DNA from: JADJAH01 sp964615795
Lineage (GTDB): Bacteria > Bacteroidota > Ignavibacteria > Tepidaquicellales > Tepidaquicellaceae
Direction: 5' to 3'
Assembly (NCBI GenBank): GCA_964615795.1
Contig: CAZTQR010000001.1
Location: forward strand, 54,890 to 118,889
Length of the DNA stretch: 64,000 nucleotides
The first letter of the stretch is position 1. Every line of letters begins with the position of its first letter. A model generated the notes under the pieces. It worked only from the letters and a program-made list of their open reading frames with translations. It had not been told where the DNA came from and did no database searches. A program made the position numbers and the translations under genes. Below are positions 52,679 to 60,572 of this stretch, one piece after another.

Positions 52679-53656
52679 TCACTCCATCCATATCTGATCT
52701 TTGTCCCTGATCAGTATCTGATATCTGCCGTCATAAGTATCGAGGATCCCTTTTGCATAAATATAATATTCCTTAAGATAGTCTATATCAATCTGATCCA
52801 TGACACCGCTGTCGGATTGCTTCACCACAAGGTCAAAGTTCATGTCCTTGCGAATCGGAATTCTGAATATATAGGGGAATCTGTCTGTCATCACATTGCC
52901 GATACCGCCGAATACTACAATTTCCTTTCCTACGAACGCAGACAATTTTTCATAATCTTCAGTGCTGTTCAGATCAAAATACCCATCCTTGCCCTTATGA
53001 TTCTCTGAAAACTGTTCAAGCTGAACGGCCCGCACATTCCACCAGTTCAACCTCTCTTCGTAGTCGGGATATTTCTTCTTTTCAGGATTCCAGATCCCGA
53101 GCTTGTTTTCCATAGCATACTTCTGCGCTTCCGCAAACTCATTGTGAAACCTCTTGCTGTTGCCATACTTGTTGAAGTACGGGCTGTAGCCGTTTCTTAC
53201 ACACTCGACGTTATAGTTTATTTCTTCACCGTTCTTTACTGCAATTACATATACGAGATATCTGTCATAGATGTCCTTATCCCTGCCATCGCCTTCCCTT
53301 TCCAGCCGCACATAATCCACATCTTTCATGAACTCTTCCGCCCACTTCCAGGCCTCAAAGCCCATAGGTGAGTCTGTCTTTACGGGAAATCTGCTGCTGC
53401 CTCTTTGCAGTTTGTAGAACTCATCCCAGTTCTGAGCGATCTCCGATGTCTTCTGTTCGGCATCGGGCGTTTTGAAAGTTTCTTCGGTATCGATTCCAAG
53501 AAGTCGCGCGGGCCTGTCAAGCTTATCAAACCTGAATGTGTCCGCATCGGTGATCCTGGTTATCTTGAAATCCCCAATCACAAGTGTTGCATCTGTCTGC
53601 GCATGGCCTGTTCCCAGCGCAAAGAGAATCGATATCAATGTTGCTAAGTATCTCAT
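52679..53656 (-). CDS. Thermonuclease (staphylococcal nuclease-like) family secreted protein
   Basis: The 325-residue product has a signal peptide (MRYLATLISILFALGTGHAQ) and an SNase-like OB domain with KITRITDADTFRFDKL, PARLLGIDTEETF (the usual RLxGIDxPE variant) and DKDIYDRYLVYVI (DxYGR-like, here DIYDRY). A second OB-like domain of about 95 residues follows at the C-terminus (IVVFGGIGNVMTD...). The catalytic Arg of the first motif is kept, and the Glu of GIDTEE is in place. Substrate is probably nucleic acid, in the periplasm or outside. I chose the ATG at 53656; a TTG at 53680 is also open. Confidence 0.85.
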   Translation of the reverse strand: MRYLATLISILFALGTGHAQTDATLVIGDFKITRITDADTFRFDKLDRPARLLGIDTEETFKTPDAEQKTSEIAQNWDEFYKLQRGSSRFPVKTDSPMGFEAWKWAEEFMKDVDYVRLEREGDGRDKDIYDRYLVYVIAVKNGEEINYNVECVRNGYSPYFNKYGNSKRFHNEFAEAQKYAMENKLGIWNPEKKKYPDYEERLNWWNVRAVQLEQFSENHKGKDGYFDLNSTEDYEKLSAFVGKEIVVFGGIGNVMTDRFPYIFRIPIRKDMNFDLVVKQSDSGVMDQIDIDYLKEYYIYAKGILDTYDGRYQILIRDKDQIWME

Positions 53657-53680
53657 GAGCAGTGAAAAAATGATTTGCAA

Positions 53681-53715
53681 AAGAAAAACTCTTATGCTTT
53701 GTCAAACATAAGAGT
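53681..53715 (-). terminator. Intrinsic terminator of rpsR
   Basis: ACTCTTATG (53688-53696) pairs with CATAAGAGT (53707-53715) around a 10-nt loop. On the minus strand the stem runs into TTTTTCTTTT. It lies 34 bp beyond the rpsR stop and upstream of the thermonuclease-like gene. Confidence 0.85.
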
Positions 53716-53748
53716 CTGTGAACTGAAAAAAGAAATCAACCCGCCGGT

Positions 53749-54042
53749 TCAGTGCCTTGTGCCTTCGCTCACAAATGGAATGATTGCAAGGTGCCTGGCC
53801 CTCTTAACTGCTGTTGTCAGTTTTCTTTGCATCTTTGCCGTTGCGCCGGTTATTCTTGCCGGCAATAGTTTTCCCTGTTCATTGAGAAATCTTGTGAGAA
53901 GCCTGGCATCAAAGAAATCAATATAATCCTGAACTCCCCTTTCCTTAAACGGGTCTCGTTTCTTGGGCTGGGTCTTTCTTGTTGTAATTTGCTGTGTAAG
54001 CTTGTAGTTGCTTTCCTTTTGATTTTTGGACGGTCTCTTCAT
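53749..54042 (-). CDS. rpsR: Ribosomal protein S18 (solitary copy, no cysteine)
   Basis: The 97-residue product is S18 by its conserved core: VQDYIDFFDARLLTRFLNEQGKLLPARITGATAKMQRKLT and AVKRARHLAIIPF. It has a basic N-terminal extension of about 30 residues (KNQKESNYKLTQQITTRKT). The usual cysteine ahead of the core (CxF) is replaced here by DPF, and no cysteine is found anywhere, so it cannot bind zinc. It stands alone, not in the common rpsF-rpsR-rplI order. It may be the only S18 gene or a second copy. It has its own promoter and terminator. Confidence 0.93.
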   Translation of the reverse strand: MKRPSKNQKESNYKLTQQITTRKTQPKKRDPFKERGVQDYIDFFDARLLTRFLNEQGKLLPARITGATAKMQRKLTTAVKRARHLAIIPFVSEGTRH

Positions 54043-54071
54043 TAAAAGGCTTTGATTTCAATTAAGTTGAA

Positions 54072-54103
54072 CAAAAATAGGCATTGAGAGCCGTTATTTC
54101 AAT
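54072..54103 (-). promoter_or_regulatory. Promoter of rpsR
   Basis: On the minus strand ATTG (54100-54103) lies 20 bp before an exact -7 element TATTTTTG (54072-54079). The rpsR ATG is 29 bp downstream. The spacing is the same as in the promoter at 51710-51741. Confidence 0.5.
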
Positions 54104-54146
54104 TGCTTTCTGAATTTATTCCCGGTTTTTCCCTTACGGAAATTTA

Positions 54147-54177
54147 TTTTCAAAGTATGACTTGCGTCATACTTTTT
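54147..54177 (+). promoter_or_regulatory. Promoter of the M1 aminopeptidase gene with an overlapping palindrome
   Basis: TTTT (54147-54150) and TACTTTTT (54170-54177), 7 of 8 to TAnnTTTG, are separated by 19 bp. The space between is filled by a perfect 10-bp inverted repeat, AAAGTATGAC (54152-54161) and GTCATACTTT (54166-54175), with TTGC as the centre. The layout suggests an operator that blocks or helps RNA polymerase. The palindrome plus the following T-run could also act as a terminator-like hairpin. Confidence 0.5.
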
Positions 54178-54221
54178 GATGGTTCCGTATGCCTAATTTT
54201 ACAGAAATCAACAGGGAAAAA

Positions 54222-56228
54222 ATGAATACCCACAAAATATTGACTGCAATCTTAATCATGCTGTCAATCACTTTGTCTGCATATGCACAGACAAATCAGA
54301 AGGGAGCCGATATGTGCTCTCAAAAGAAGATGTCAATCGGGGATGCTTCGATCTTCTTTGAAAGAGATTCTCCGAACACACCAAAGCACAATTTTGATGT
54401 TCTTAATTACAACATAAATCTCGACATCAGGCAATGCTTTCTTTCACCTTACCCAAAGAGTTACACAGGAAGTGTGATCGTAACTTTCAGGGTTGATTCT
54501 GCCATCAGTTCAATCGCCCTGAACGCGGTGAATACTTCATTGTCTGTTCAGTCGGTTTCGCTGGCGGGCGCATCATTCACCCACAGCAATAACCTTCTTA
54601 ACATAACTCTTGACCGGGTTTACAATCCGGGCGAAACCGCAAGTGTAAATGTGAACTTCACCCATGCAAATGTAAGTGATAATGCTTTCTATGCAAGCAA
54701 CGGGATGGTGTTTACCGACTGCGAGCCGGAAGGCGCAAGGAAGTGGTTCCCTTGTTATGACAAACCAAGCGACAAGGCCACAACGGAACTGACCGTGAAA
54801 GTTCCTGCCAATGCAAAACTCGGATCAAACGGCAGGCTTGTTGATTCACTCCTGACCGGTGATTCCCTTTATTATCACTGGAAGAGCAAAGATCCTGTTG
54901 CCACTTATCTGATTGTCATGTCAGGCAAAGTGAACTACGGACTTGATATTGTTTACTGGCACAAACTCTCGAATCCATCTGACAGCGTTCCTATCAGATT
55001 CTACTACAACAACGGAGAGAACATCGCAAGCGCCAAACAGCGGATCATTCCAATGACAACTTACTTCTCGCAGAAATTCTGCGAACACCCGTTCGAAAAG
55101 AACGGCTTTGCTACACTCAACAACCAGTTCACATGGGGAGGTATGGAAAACCAGACCCTCACCAGTCTTTGTCCGAATTGCTGGGGTGAAAACCTGATGT
55201 CCCACGAGTTTGCACATCAGTGGTTCGGCGATATGATCACCTGCGGAACCTGGGCTGACATTTGGATGAATGAAGGATTTGCAACTTACTGCGAAGCGCT
55301 TTGGCTGGAGAGCACAGGCGGATACGCCGCATACAAGAACGATATTCTTGGCGATGCAAGCGGATATCTGGGCAGTAATCCGGGATGGGCGATGTACAAC
55401 CCTGACTGGATAATCAACACACCGCCCACAAACACATTGTTCAACACTGCCATTACATACTACAAGGGCGCTTGTGTTCTTCACATGCTGAGGTACACTC
55501 TCGGAGACACTCTGTTCTTCAATTTCCTGAAATCGTATGCGCAGGATTCCGTCGGCGGATTCAAGTACAATGCGGCTGTAACCGATGATCTGGCTTCCAA
55601 GATCAGTCAGACAGCCGGTCAGGACATGACATGGTTCATAAACCAGTGGGTGAAGGAACCGAACCACCCCGTTTATCAGAATCACTACAATTTTTCGAAT
55701 ATCGGAGGCAATCAGTGGAGGGTGAATTTCACTGCCAGGCAGATCCAAACGAATTCCGTGTTTCACAAGATGCCTATAGTGCTGAAAGTAACATTTGCAT
55801 CGGGGCCCGATACGCTGATCAGAGTAATGAATGATGTGAATTACCAGCAGTTCAGTTTTGTATTTGACAGGCAACCGAGTACCCTGACATTTGATCCCAA
55901 CAATGATATCGTCCTCAAGCAGGCATCGCTGATACTTGCGATAGGCGACGAGAGCTCCGGAACACTGAATTACGAACTTCATCAGAACTATCCGAATCCG
56001 TTCAACCCGGTAACAAAGATTGTTTACCAGATCCCGGAGGAGTCATATGTAAGTCTGAAGATATATGACATGCAGGGAAAGGAAATTGCCGAACTTGCGG
56101 GTGAGATGCAAAAGGCAGGCATATACGAAGTTGATTACAATTCTGCAGGGCTCCCGACCGGGGTTTATATATACAAGCTTGTTGCAGGCGGTTTTGAGAG
56201 CACAAGAAAAATGACTTTGCTGAAGTAG
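54222..56228 (+). CDS. Secreted M1 family metallo-aminopeptidase with T9SS sorting domain
   Basis: The 668-residue product has a signal peptide (MNTHKILTAILIMLSITLS...). The M1 catalytic domain has the exopeptidase motif GGMENQT near residue 306, and the zinc site SHEFAHQWFGD near 327-337 with NEGFATYCEALW carrying the third ligand near 349. The T9SS type A sorting domain starts near 588 (NYPNPFNPVTKIVYQI). It should cleave N-terminal residues from peptides outside the cell. The usual C-terminal helical domain of M1 enzymes is replaced by a shorter region. The ATG at 54222 fits the promoter at 54147; an ATG at 54189 would lie at the transcription start. Confidence 0.92.
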   Translation: MNTHKILTAILIMLSITLSAYAQTNQKGADMCSQKKMSIGDASIFFERDSPNTPKHNFDVLNYNINLDIRQCFLSPYPKSYTGSVIVTFRVDSAISSIALNAVNTSLSVQSVSLAGASFTHSNNLLNITLDRVYNPGETASVNVNFTHANVSDNAFYASNGMVFTDCEPEGARKWFPCYDKPSDKATTELTVKVPANAKLGSNGRLVDSLLTGDSLYYHWKSKDPVATYLIVMSGKVNYGLDIVYWHKLSNPSDSVPIRFYYNNGENIASAKQRIIPMTTYFSQKFCEHPFEKNGFATLNNQFTWGGMENQTLTSLCPNCWGENLMSHEFAHQWFGDMITCGTWADIWMNEGFATYCEALWLESTGGYAAYKNDILGDASGYLGSNPGWAMYNPDWIINTPPTNTLFNTAITYYKGACVLHMLRYTLGDTLFFNFLKSYAQDSVGGFKYNAAVTDDLASKISQTAGQDMTWFINQWVKEPNHPVYQNHYNFSNIGGNQWRVNFTARQIQTNSVFHKMPIVLKVTFASGPDTLIRVMNDVNYQQFSFVFDRQPSTLTFDPNNDIVLKQASLILAIGDESSGTLNYELHQNYPNPFNPVTKIVYQIPEESYVSLKIYDMQGKEIAELAGEMQKAGIYEVDYNSAGLPTGVYIYKLVAGGFESTRKMTLLK

Positions 56229-56240
56229 GAAAAGATATGC

Positions 56241-56266
56241 AGGGCCGGAATATATATTCCGGCCCT
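56241..56266 (+). terminator. Perfect palindrome terminator hairpin behind the M1 peptidase gene
   Basis: A 26-bp perfect palindrome: AGGGCCGGAAT pairs with ATTCCGGCCCT around an ATAT loop. The stem is very GC-rich, but only CCTTC follows on the plus strand and there is no T-run. It lies 13 bp past the stop codon. Confidence 0.65.
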
Positions 56267-56340
56267 CCTTCGCAAGGAACACTTTCTCAATAGAAATTCA
56301 CACTCCGTCTGAATATCTTATCGTTTACCATTTTCATTTC

Positions 56341-56742
56341 TTGACAAAGGACAATTACCGGGGCAATACTTCTTTCATAGCCAAACATCTGTTTAACCTG
56401 CTCGGTATTCTCTGTGTCTGCCTTGCTGTTATCGGCATTGTGCTTCCGGTAATGCCGACAACTGTCTTCCTTCTTCTTGCCGCGTATTTTTTTGCAAGAG
56501 GCTCCAGGAGGTTTCATGACTGGCTTACAAACAACAGGTTGTTCGGCAGTTATATCAGAAACTACAGGGAAGGCAACGGCATGACAGCCAAAGCAAAGTT
56601 GATCTCAATATCTTTCCTCTGGGCAGGCATTCTTTTCTCTCTATATCTTACAAGCCTGCTCTGGCTGCAGGTCCTTCTGATCCTTATAGCAATTGCGGTT
56701 ACCATTCACATACTCGCGATTAAGACTCACAAAGAACCGTAA
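56341..56742 (+). CDS. YbaN family (DUF454) inner-membrane protein
   Basis: The 133-residue product is a small integral membrane protein of the YbaN/DUF454 family. The motif IVLPVMPTTVFLLLAAYFFARGSRRFHDWL with NNRLFGSYIRNYREGNGM behind it is diagnostic. Two pairs of membrane segments surround the motif. Function unknown across the family. The only start available is TTG at 56341; no in-frame ATG or GTG lies upstream before the next stop. It is an isolated gene. Confidence 0.85.
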   Translation: MTKDNYRGNTSFIAKHLFNLLGILCVCLAVIGIVLPVMPTTVFLLLAAYFFARGSRRFHDWLTNNRLFGSYIRNYREGNGMTAKAKLISISFLWAGILFSLYLTSLLWLQVLLILIAIAVTIHILAIKTHKEP

Positions 56743-56839
56743 GCATTGAACTGCACTCCGGTCCGCTTTTACAGAAAGCCCAATCCGGACTGCCGAAACA
56801 TTATTGTATTTCCTATAAGGGCCGATAGAATTATCTTAC

Positions 56840-59566
56840 ATGCTTACTAATTCATTTACTTTGAACTCAGGAGAAATCAGAAAATCGTTCCTGGATTTTT
56901 TCGCCGGGAAAGGACATACCATTGTGCCGTCCTCTCCCGTAGTGCCGTATGATGACCCTACGCTTCTCTTCACTAACGCGGGTATGAACCAGTTTAAGGA
57001 TGTCTTCCTCGGCAAGGGAGCGCGGGAATATTCCCGCGCGGCAGATACGCAGAAGTGCATACGAGCCGGCGGCAAGCACAACGATCTGGAAGAAGTGGGC
57101 ATGGACGGATATCATCACACTTTCTTTGAAATGCTTGGCAACTGGTCCTTCGGCGATTATTACAAAAAGGAAGCAATCGAATGGGCATGGGACCTGCTGA
57201 CAAATGTCTGGAAACTGCCAAAGGACAGGCTTTGGGCAACTGTATTTGAAACTGACGATGAAGCAAGGGATATTTGGAGAAATAACACTGACATTAACCC
57301 GGACCATATACTGAGGTTTGGCGAGAAGGATAATTTCTGGGAGATGGGAGATACCGGGCCATGCGGACCATGCTCGGAAATTCACATTGACCTTACGAAA
57401 GACGGATGCAGTCCCGAGGATGTAAATTCAGGACATGAAGAAGTGATAGAAATCTGGAATCTCGTATTCATTCAATATAACAGGAAGAAAGACGGAGAGC
57501 TTGAGACACTCCCCAAAAAGCATGTGGATACGGGCATGGGATTTGAAAGGGTCGTTCGAGTTCTGCAGGGTAAAAAGTCCAATTACGAGACCGACATATT
57601 TTACCCGCTTATTGAAAGGATAATTTCGATCACCGGCAAGAAGTACGAAGGCACAAATATTTCCTCAATGAATGCCATTGCAGATCATTCAAGGGCTCTT
57701 ACATTTGCCATTGCAGACGGCGCAGTGCCGTCTAATGAAGGACGCGGCTACGTATTGCGCAGGATCCTGCGGAGAGCTTCGAGACTTGCCCGCAAGCTGG
57801 ATTATTCCGAGCCAATGGTTTTTGAACTCACCGGAACAATCGCAGAATTGTTTGGTGATGTGTTTCCGGAGGTTGTTCAGAAGAAGGACTTTGTAAAGGA
57901 GATCATCAAGGCAGAGGAAGAAAACTTCCACAGGACTCTCGACAGGGGCATCTCACTTTTCACCGAAGTCTGTGACTCTTTGGAGGATACGAAGATCTTC
58001 CCGGGGAGTGAGGCATTCAAGCTCTACGACACTTACGGTTTCCCGCTTGACCTTACCGAAGTCATGGCAAGGGAGAGAGGGCTGAAGGTTGATGTTCTTA
58101 GGTTTGATGAGGAAATGGAAAAGCAAAGGAACAGGGCAAAGAGCGCACGCAAGGAACATACTGCTGAAGTTGACCTGTCTTTCGAAAAACTTTCGGGCAC
58201 GGATCAAGTAGTGTACGATCCTTACTCAGCAACTGAAAGCGGCGTGGAAACTGAGGTACTAGACTCGCACGCATCAGAAGGAGGTGAACTGATAATTGCC
58301 GTTAAGTCAAATCCATTCTACTCGGAATCCGGAGGCCAGGTCAGCGATACAGGCGAGATAATTACTCCCGGCGGCGGATCGCTGAAAGTAGTTGCTTCAG
58401 CAAAGAATTATGTTGTTGCTGAAGGACCGGTTCAGCTTAAACCCGGAGCAAATGTCACTGCCAAAGTTGACATGGACCGAAGACATGCAATTGAAAGGAA
58501 TCACTCTGCAACACACCTTGTGCATGAAGCGCTCAGAAGAGTTCTTGGAAGCCATGTAAAACAGGTAGGTTCGCTTGTATCGGATGAATATTTGAGATTT
58601 GACTTTCCGCATTTTCATAAACTTGAAACTTCACAGATAAGTGACATTGAAGCGCTGGTCAACTCCAAGATCATGGAGTCCATTCCGGTTCAAACTCTTA
58701 TTGATATTCCAATAGAAGAAGCGAACCGAATTCCAAACGTGAAACAGCTCTTTGGTGAGAAGTACGGTTCAAAGGTCAGAGTTGTGATAATTGACGAAAA
58801 CTTCAGCGCTGAGTTCTGCGGGGGAACGCATGTTAACAAGTCCGGAGAGATTGGCCTGTTCAAGATCACAAGGGAGGAAAGCATTGCGGCAGGTACCAGA
58901 AGGATCTTTGCAAGAACGGGAGCCGGAATACTGCACTATCTAATGGAGAAATTGTCCGAGTCGGAGAGATTGCTTGGAGAGATCCCGGAAAAATATTCCG
59001 GAAAGTTTGGCACTCTGCTTCCCGAACTCAGGCACAAAATAAATGCTTCTGATCCCTACGACCTGAAACTCATGATGCCGCTTCTGAATAATCAGGAACA
59101 GTACGCAGGAGAGATCGCCGAAGCACGTGAGAAATACCTTGAAGAAAAGAAGGCAGTCGAAAAACAGCTTGCCGCAGCTAAGGCGCGGGAAATAGGAGAA
59201 GAGATAGACCGTCTGATTTCAGTATCGCCAAAGGCCGGCGCGTTTTGCGTTGTAACAGGCAAGGTGGAAGCAGGCAGTGCGGGCATCAGGGAGATAAGCG
59301 AAGAATTCAGAAAGCGGCTGAAGAACAACGTGGGAATGCTGGCGGCCATGGGCGATGGTAAGTTCAACCTGATTTGCAGCGTCAGCGACGAGCTCGTTAA
59401 AGACAAAGGCCTCAATGCCGGAAAGCTTGTTGCAGATGCGGCCAAACAACTCGGCGGCGGCGGCGGCGGCAGGCCGAACCTCGCTACGGCGGGCGCCAGG
59501 GATGCTGACAGACTTGATTCGGTTCTTTCGGATTTCAGCAAAACAATTTTACAAATTCTTTCCTGA
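56840..59566 (+). CDS. alaS: Alanyl-tRNA synthetase
   Basis: The 908-residue product attaches alanine to tRNA-Ala. The class II catalytic core is seen in the first half (FTNAGMNQFKDVFLGKG, FFEMLGNWSFGDYYK). The editing domain has HSATHLVHEALRR near residue 554 and EFCGGTHVNKSGE near 657, giving the zinc ligands. The C-terminal DHH-type/C-Ala part ends in a glycine-rich run and RPNLATAGARDADRL. Length is slightly above the usual 870-880. It is the first gene of a plus-strand unit with a sugar nucleotidyltransferase and a DUF885 peptidase directly behind it. Confidence 0.97.
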   Translation: MLTNSFTLNSGEIRKSFLDFFAGKGHTIVPSSPVVPYDDPTLLFTNAGMNQFKDVFLGKGAREYSRAADTQKCIRAGGKHNDLEEVGMDGYHHTFFEMLGNWSFGDYYKKEAIEWAWDLLTNVWKLPKDRLWATVFETDDEARDIWRNNTDINPDHILRFGEKDNFWEMGDTGPCGPCSEIHIDLTKDGCSPEDVNSGHEEVIEIWNLVFIQYNRKKDGELETLPKKHVDTGMGFERVVRVLQGKKSNYETDIFYPLIERIISITGKKYEGTNISSMNAIADHSRALTFAIADGAVPSNEGRGYVLRRILRRASRLARKLDYSEPMVFELTGTIAELFGDVFPEVVQKKDFVKEIIKAEEENFHRTLDRGISLFTEVCDSLEDTKIFPGSEAFKLYDTYGFPLDLTEVMARERGLKVDVLRFDEEMEKQRNRAKSARKEHTAEVDLSFEKLSGTDQVVYDPYSATESGVETEVLDSHASEGGELIIAVKSNPFYSESGGQVSDTGEIITPGGGSLKVVASAKNYVVAEGPVQLKPGANVTAKVDMDRRHAIERNHSATHLVHEALRRVLGSHVKQVGSLVSDEYLRFDFPHFHKLETSQISDIEALVNSKIMESIPVQTLIDIPIEEANRIPNVKQLFGEKYGSKVRVVIIDENFSAEFCGGTHVNKSGEIGLFKITREESIAAGTRRIFARTGAGILHYLMEKLSESERLLGEIPEKYSGKFGTLLPELRHKINASDPYDLKLMMPLLNNQEQYAGEIAEAREKYLEEKKAVEKQLAAAKAREIGEEIDRLISVSPKAGAFCVVTGKVEAGSAGIREISEEFRKRLKNNVGMLAAMGDGKFNLICSVSDELVKDKGLNAGKLVADAAKQLGGGGGGRPNLATAGARDADRLDSVLSDFSKTILQILS

Positions 59567-59569
59567 CGA

Positions 59570-60571
59570 ATGAAAGTTATTATTCCTGTTGCCGGATTCG
59601 GCACAAGGCTCAGGCCGCATACACTCACTAAGCCGAAGGTTCTTCTGAACGTCGGCGGCAAGCCGATGATACACTACATTATTGAACAACTCATCAAGGA
59701 GAAGCTTCCTACATCCATCATTCTCATCACCGGCTTCCTTGGAGATATGATCAAAGACTATCTCGACTCTGCATTTGATTTCCCGTTCACATACATTGTG
59801 CAGGATGAGCCCAAAGGCCTTGGGCATGCTGTTTATTGCGCCAAACAGTGCTTCCGGGAAAATGATGAGGCCCTGATCATCCTTGGTGATACACTGTTTG
59901 ACGTTGATCTCAAAAGACTGGTTGACAACAAGCATTCCGTGATCGGCGTTAAGAAGGTAGAGGACCCAAGAAGATTCGGCGTTGTTGAAAAGAATAAAGC
60001 GGGCATGATCACAAGGTTTGTTGAGAAGCCTGCATCCCCAAAGGTTTCCGCTTCAAACGAGGCTATCGTTGGATTGTATTATCTGAAAAACTCCGCTGCG
60101 CTTTTCTCTTCACTCGAGCATGTGATGCACAGCAACATTACTGTTAAAGGCGAATACCAGCTGACAGATGCACTTGAGCACATGATAAACGGAAAAGAGA
60201 AAATGACTACCTACTATGTGGACGGATGGCTCGACTGTGGAAAACCTGAAACCCTGTTAGAAACAAACAGGTACATACTATCAAAGAAGAAAAAGTCAAA
60301 AGTGACTCATGAAGATTCCGTGATCATTCATCCCGTTCATATCGGCAATAACGTGAAAATCCGAAGAAGCGTTATTGGCCCTCATGCTACAATAAATGAC
60401 GGTTGCAGTATATCCGATTCACTTATTGAAAACTCCGTTATTGAAAAGAATTCTGTGATTGAAAACTGTATTCTCACAGGCTCTATTATCGGCGAATCCG
60501 TTACGGTGCGAAATTCAAAAGCTTCATTGAACCTTGGCACTAATTCTGAATTAATCCAATACCCGAACTGA
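59570..60571 (+). CDS. Sugar nucleotidyltransferase (glucose-1-phosphate thymidylyltransferase-like)
   Basis: The 333-residue product has the nucleotide-binding N-terminus VAGFGTRLRPHTLTKPKVLL (residues 7-26), the metal-binding ILGDTLFDVDL near 104-114, GEYQLTDALEHMI near 193 and DGWLDCGKPETLLETN near 218-233. It ends in a left-handed beta-helix of hexapeptide-like repeats (from about 250). The family makes NDP-sugars for glycan synthesis; dTDP-glucose is the usual product of the closest kinds, but the base is not certain. It starts 3 bp after alaS and ends 1 bp before the next gene. Confidence 0.92.
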   Translation: MKVIIPVAGFGTRLRPHTLTKPKVLLNVGGKPMIHYIIEQLIKEKLPTSIILITGFLGDMIKDYLDSAFDFPFTYIVQDEPKGLGHAVYCAKQCFRENDEALIILGDTLFDVDLKRLVDNKHSVIGVKKVEDPRRFGVVEKNKAGMITRFVEKPASPKVSASNEAIVGLYYLKNSAALFSSLEHVMHSNITVKGEYQLTDALEHMINGKEKMTTYYVDGWLDCGKPETLLETNRYILSKKKKSKVTHEDSVIIHPVHIGNNVKIRRSVIGPHATINDGCSISDSLIENSVIEKNSVIENCILTGSIIGESVTVRNSKASLNLGTNSELIQYPN

Positions 60572-60572
60572 T

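Noticed and set aside
54921..55982. A 353-codon open frame on the minus strand inside the M1 peptidase gene
   Set aside because: It is antisense to a clear metallopeptidase with intact HEFAH and NEGFA motifs and has no signal, family motif or ribosome site.
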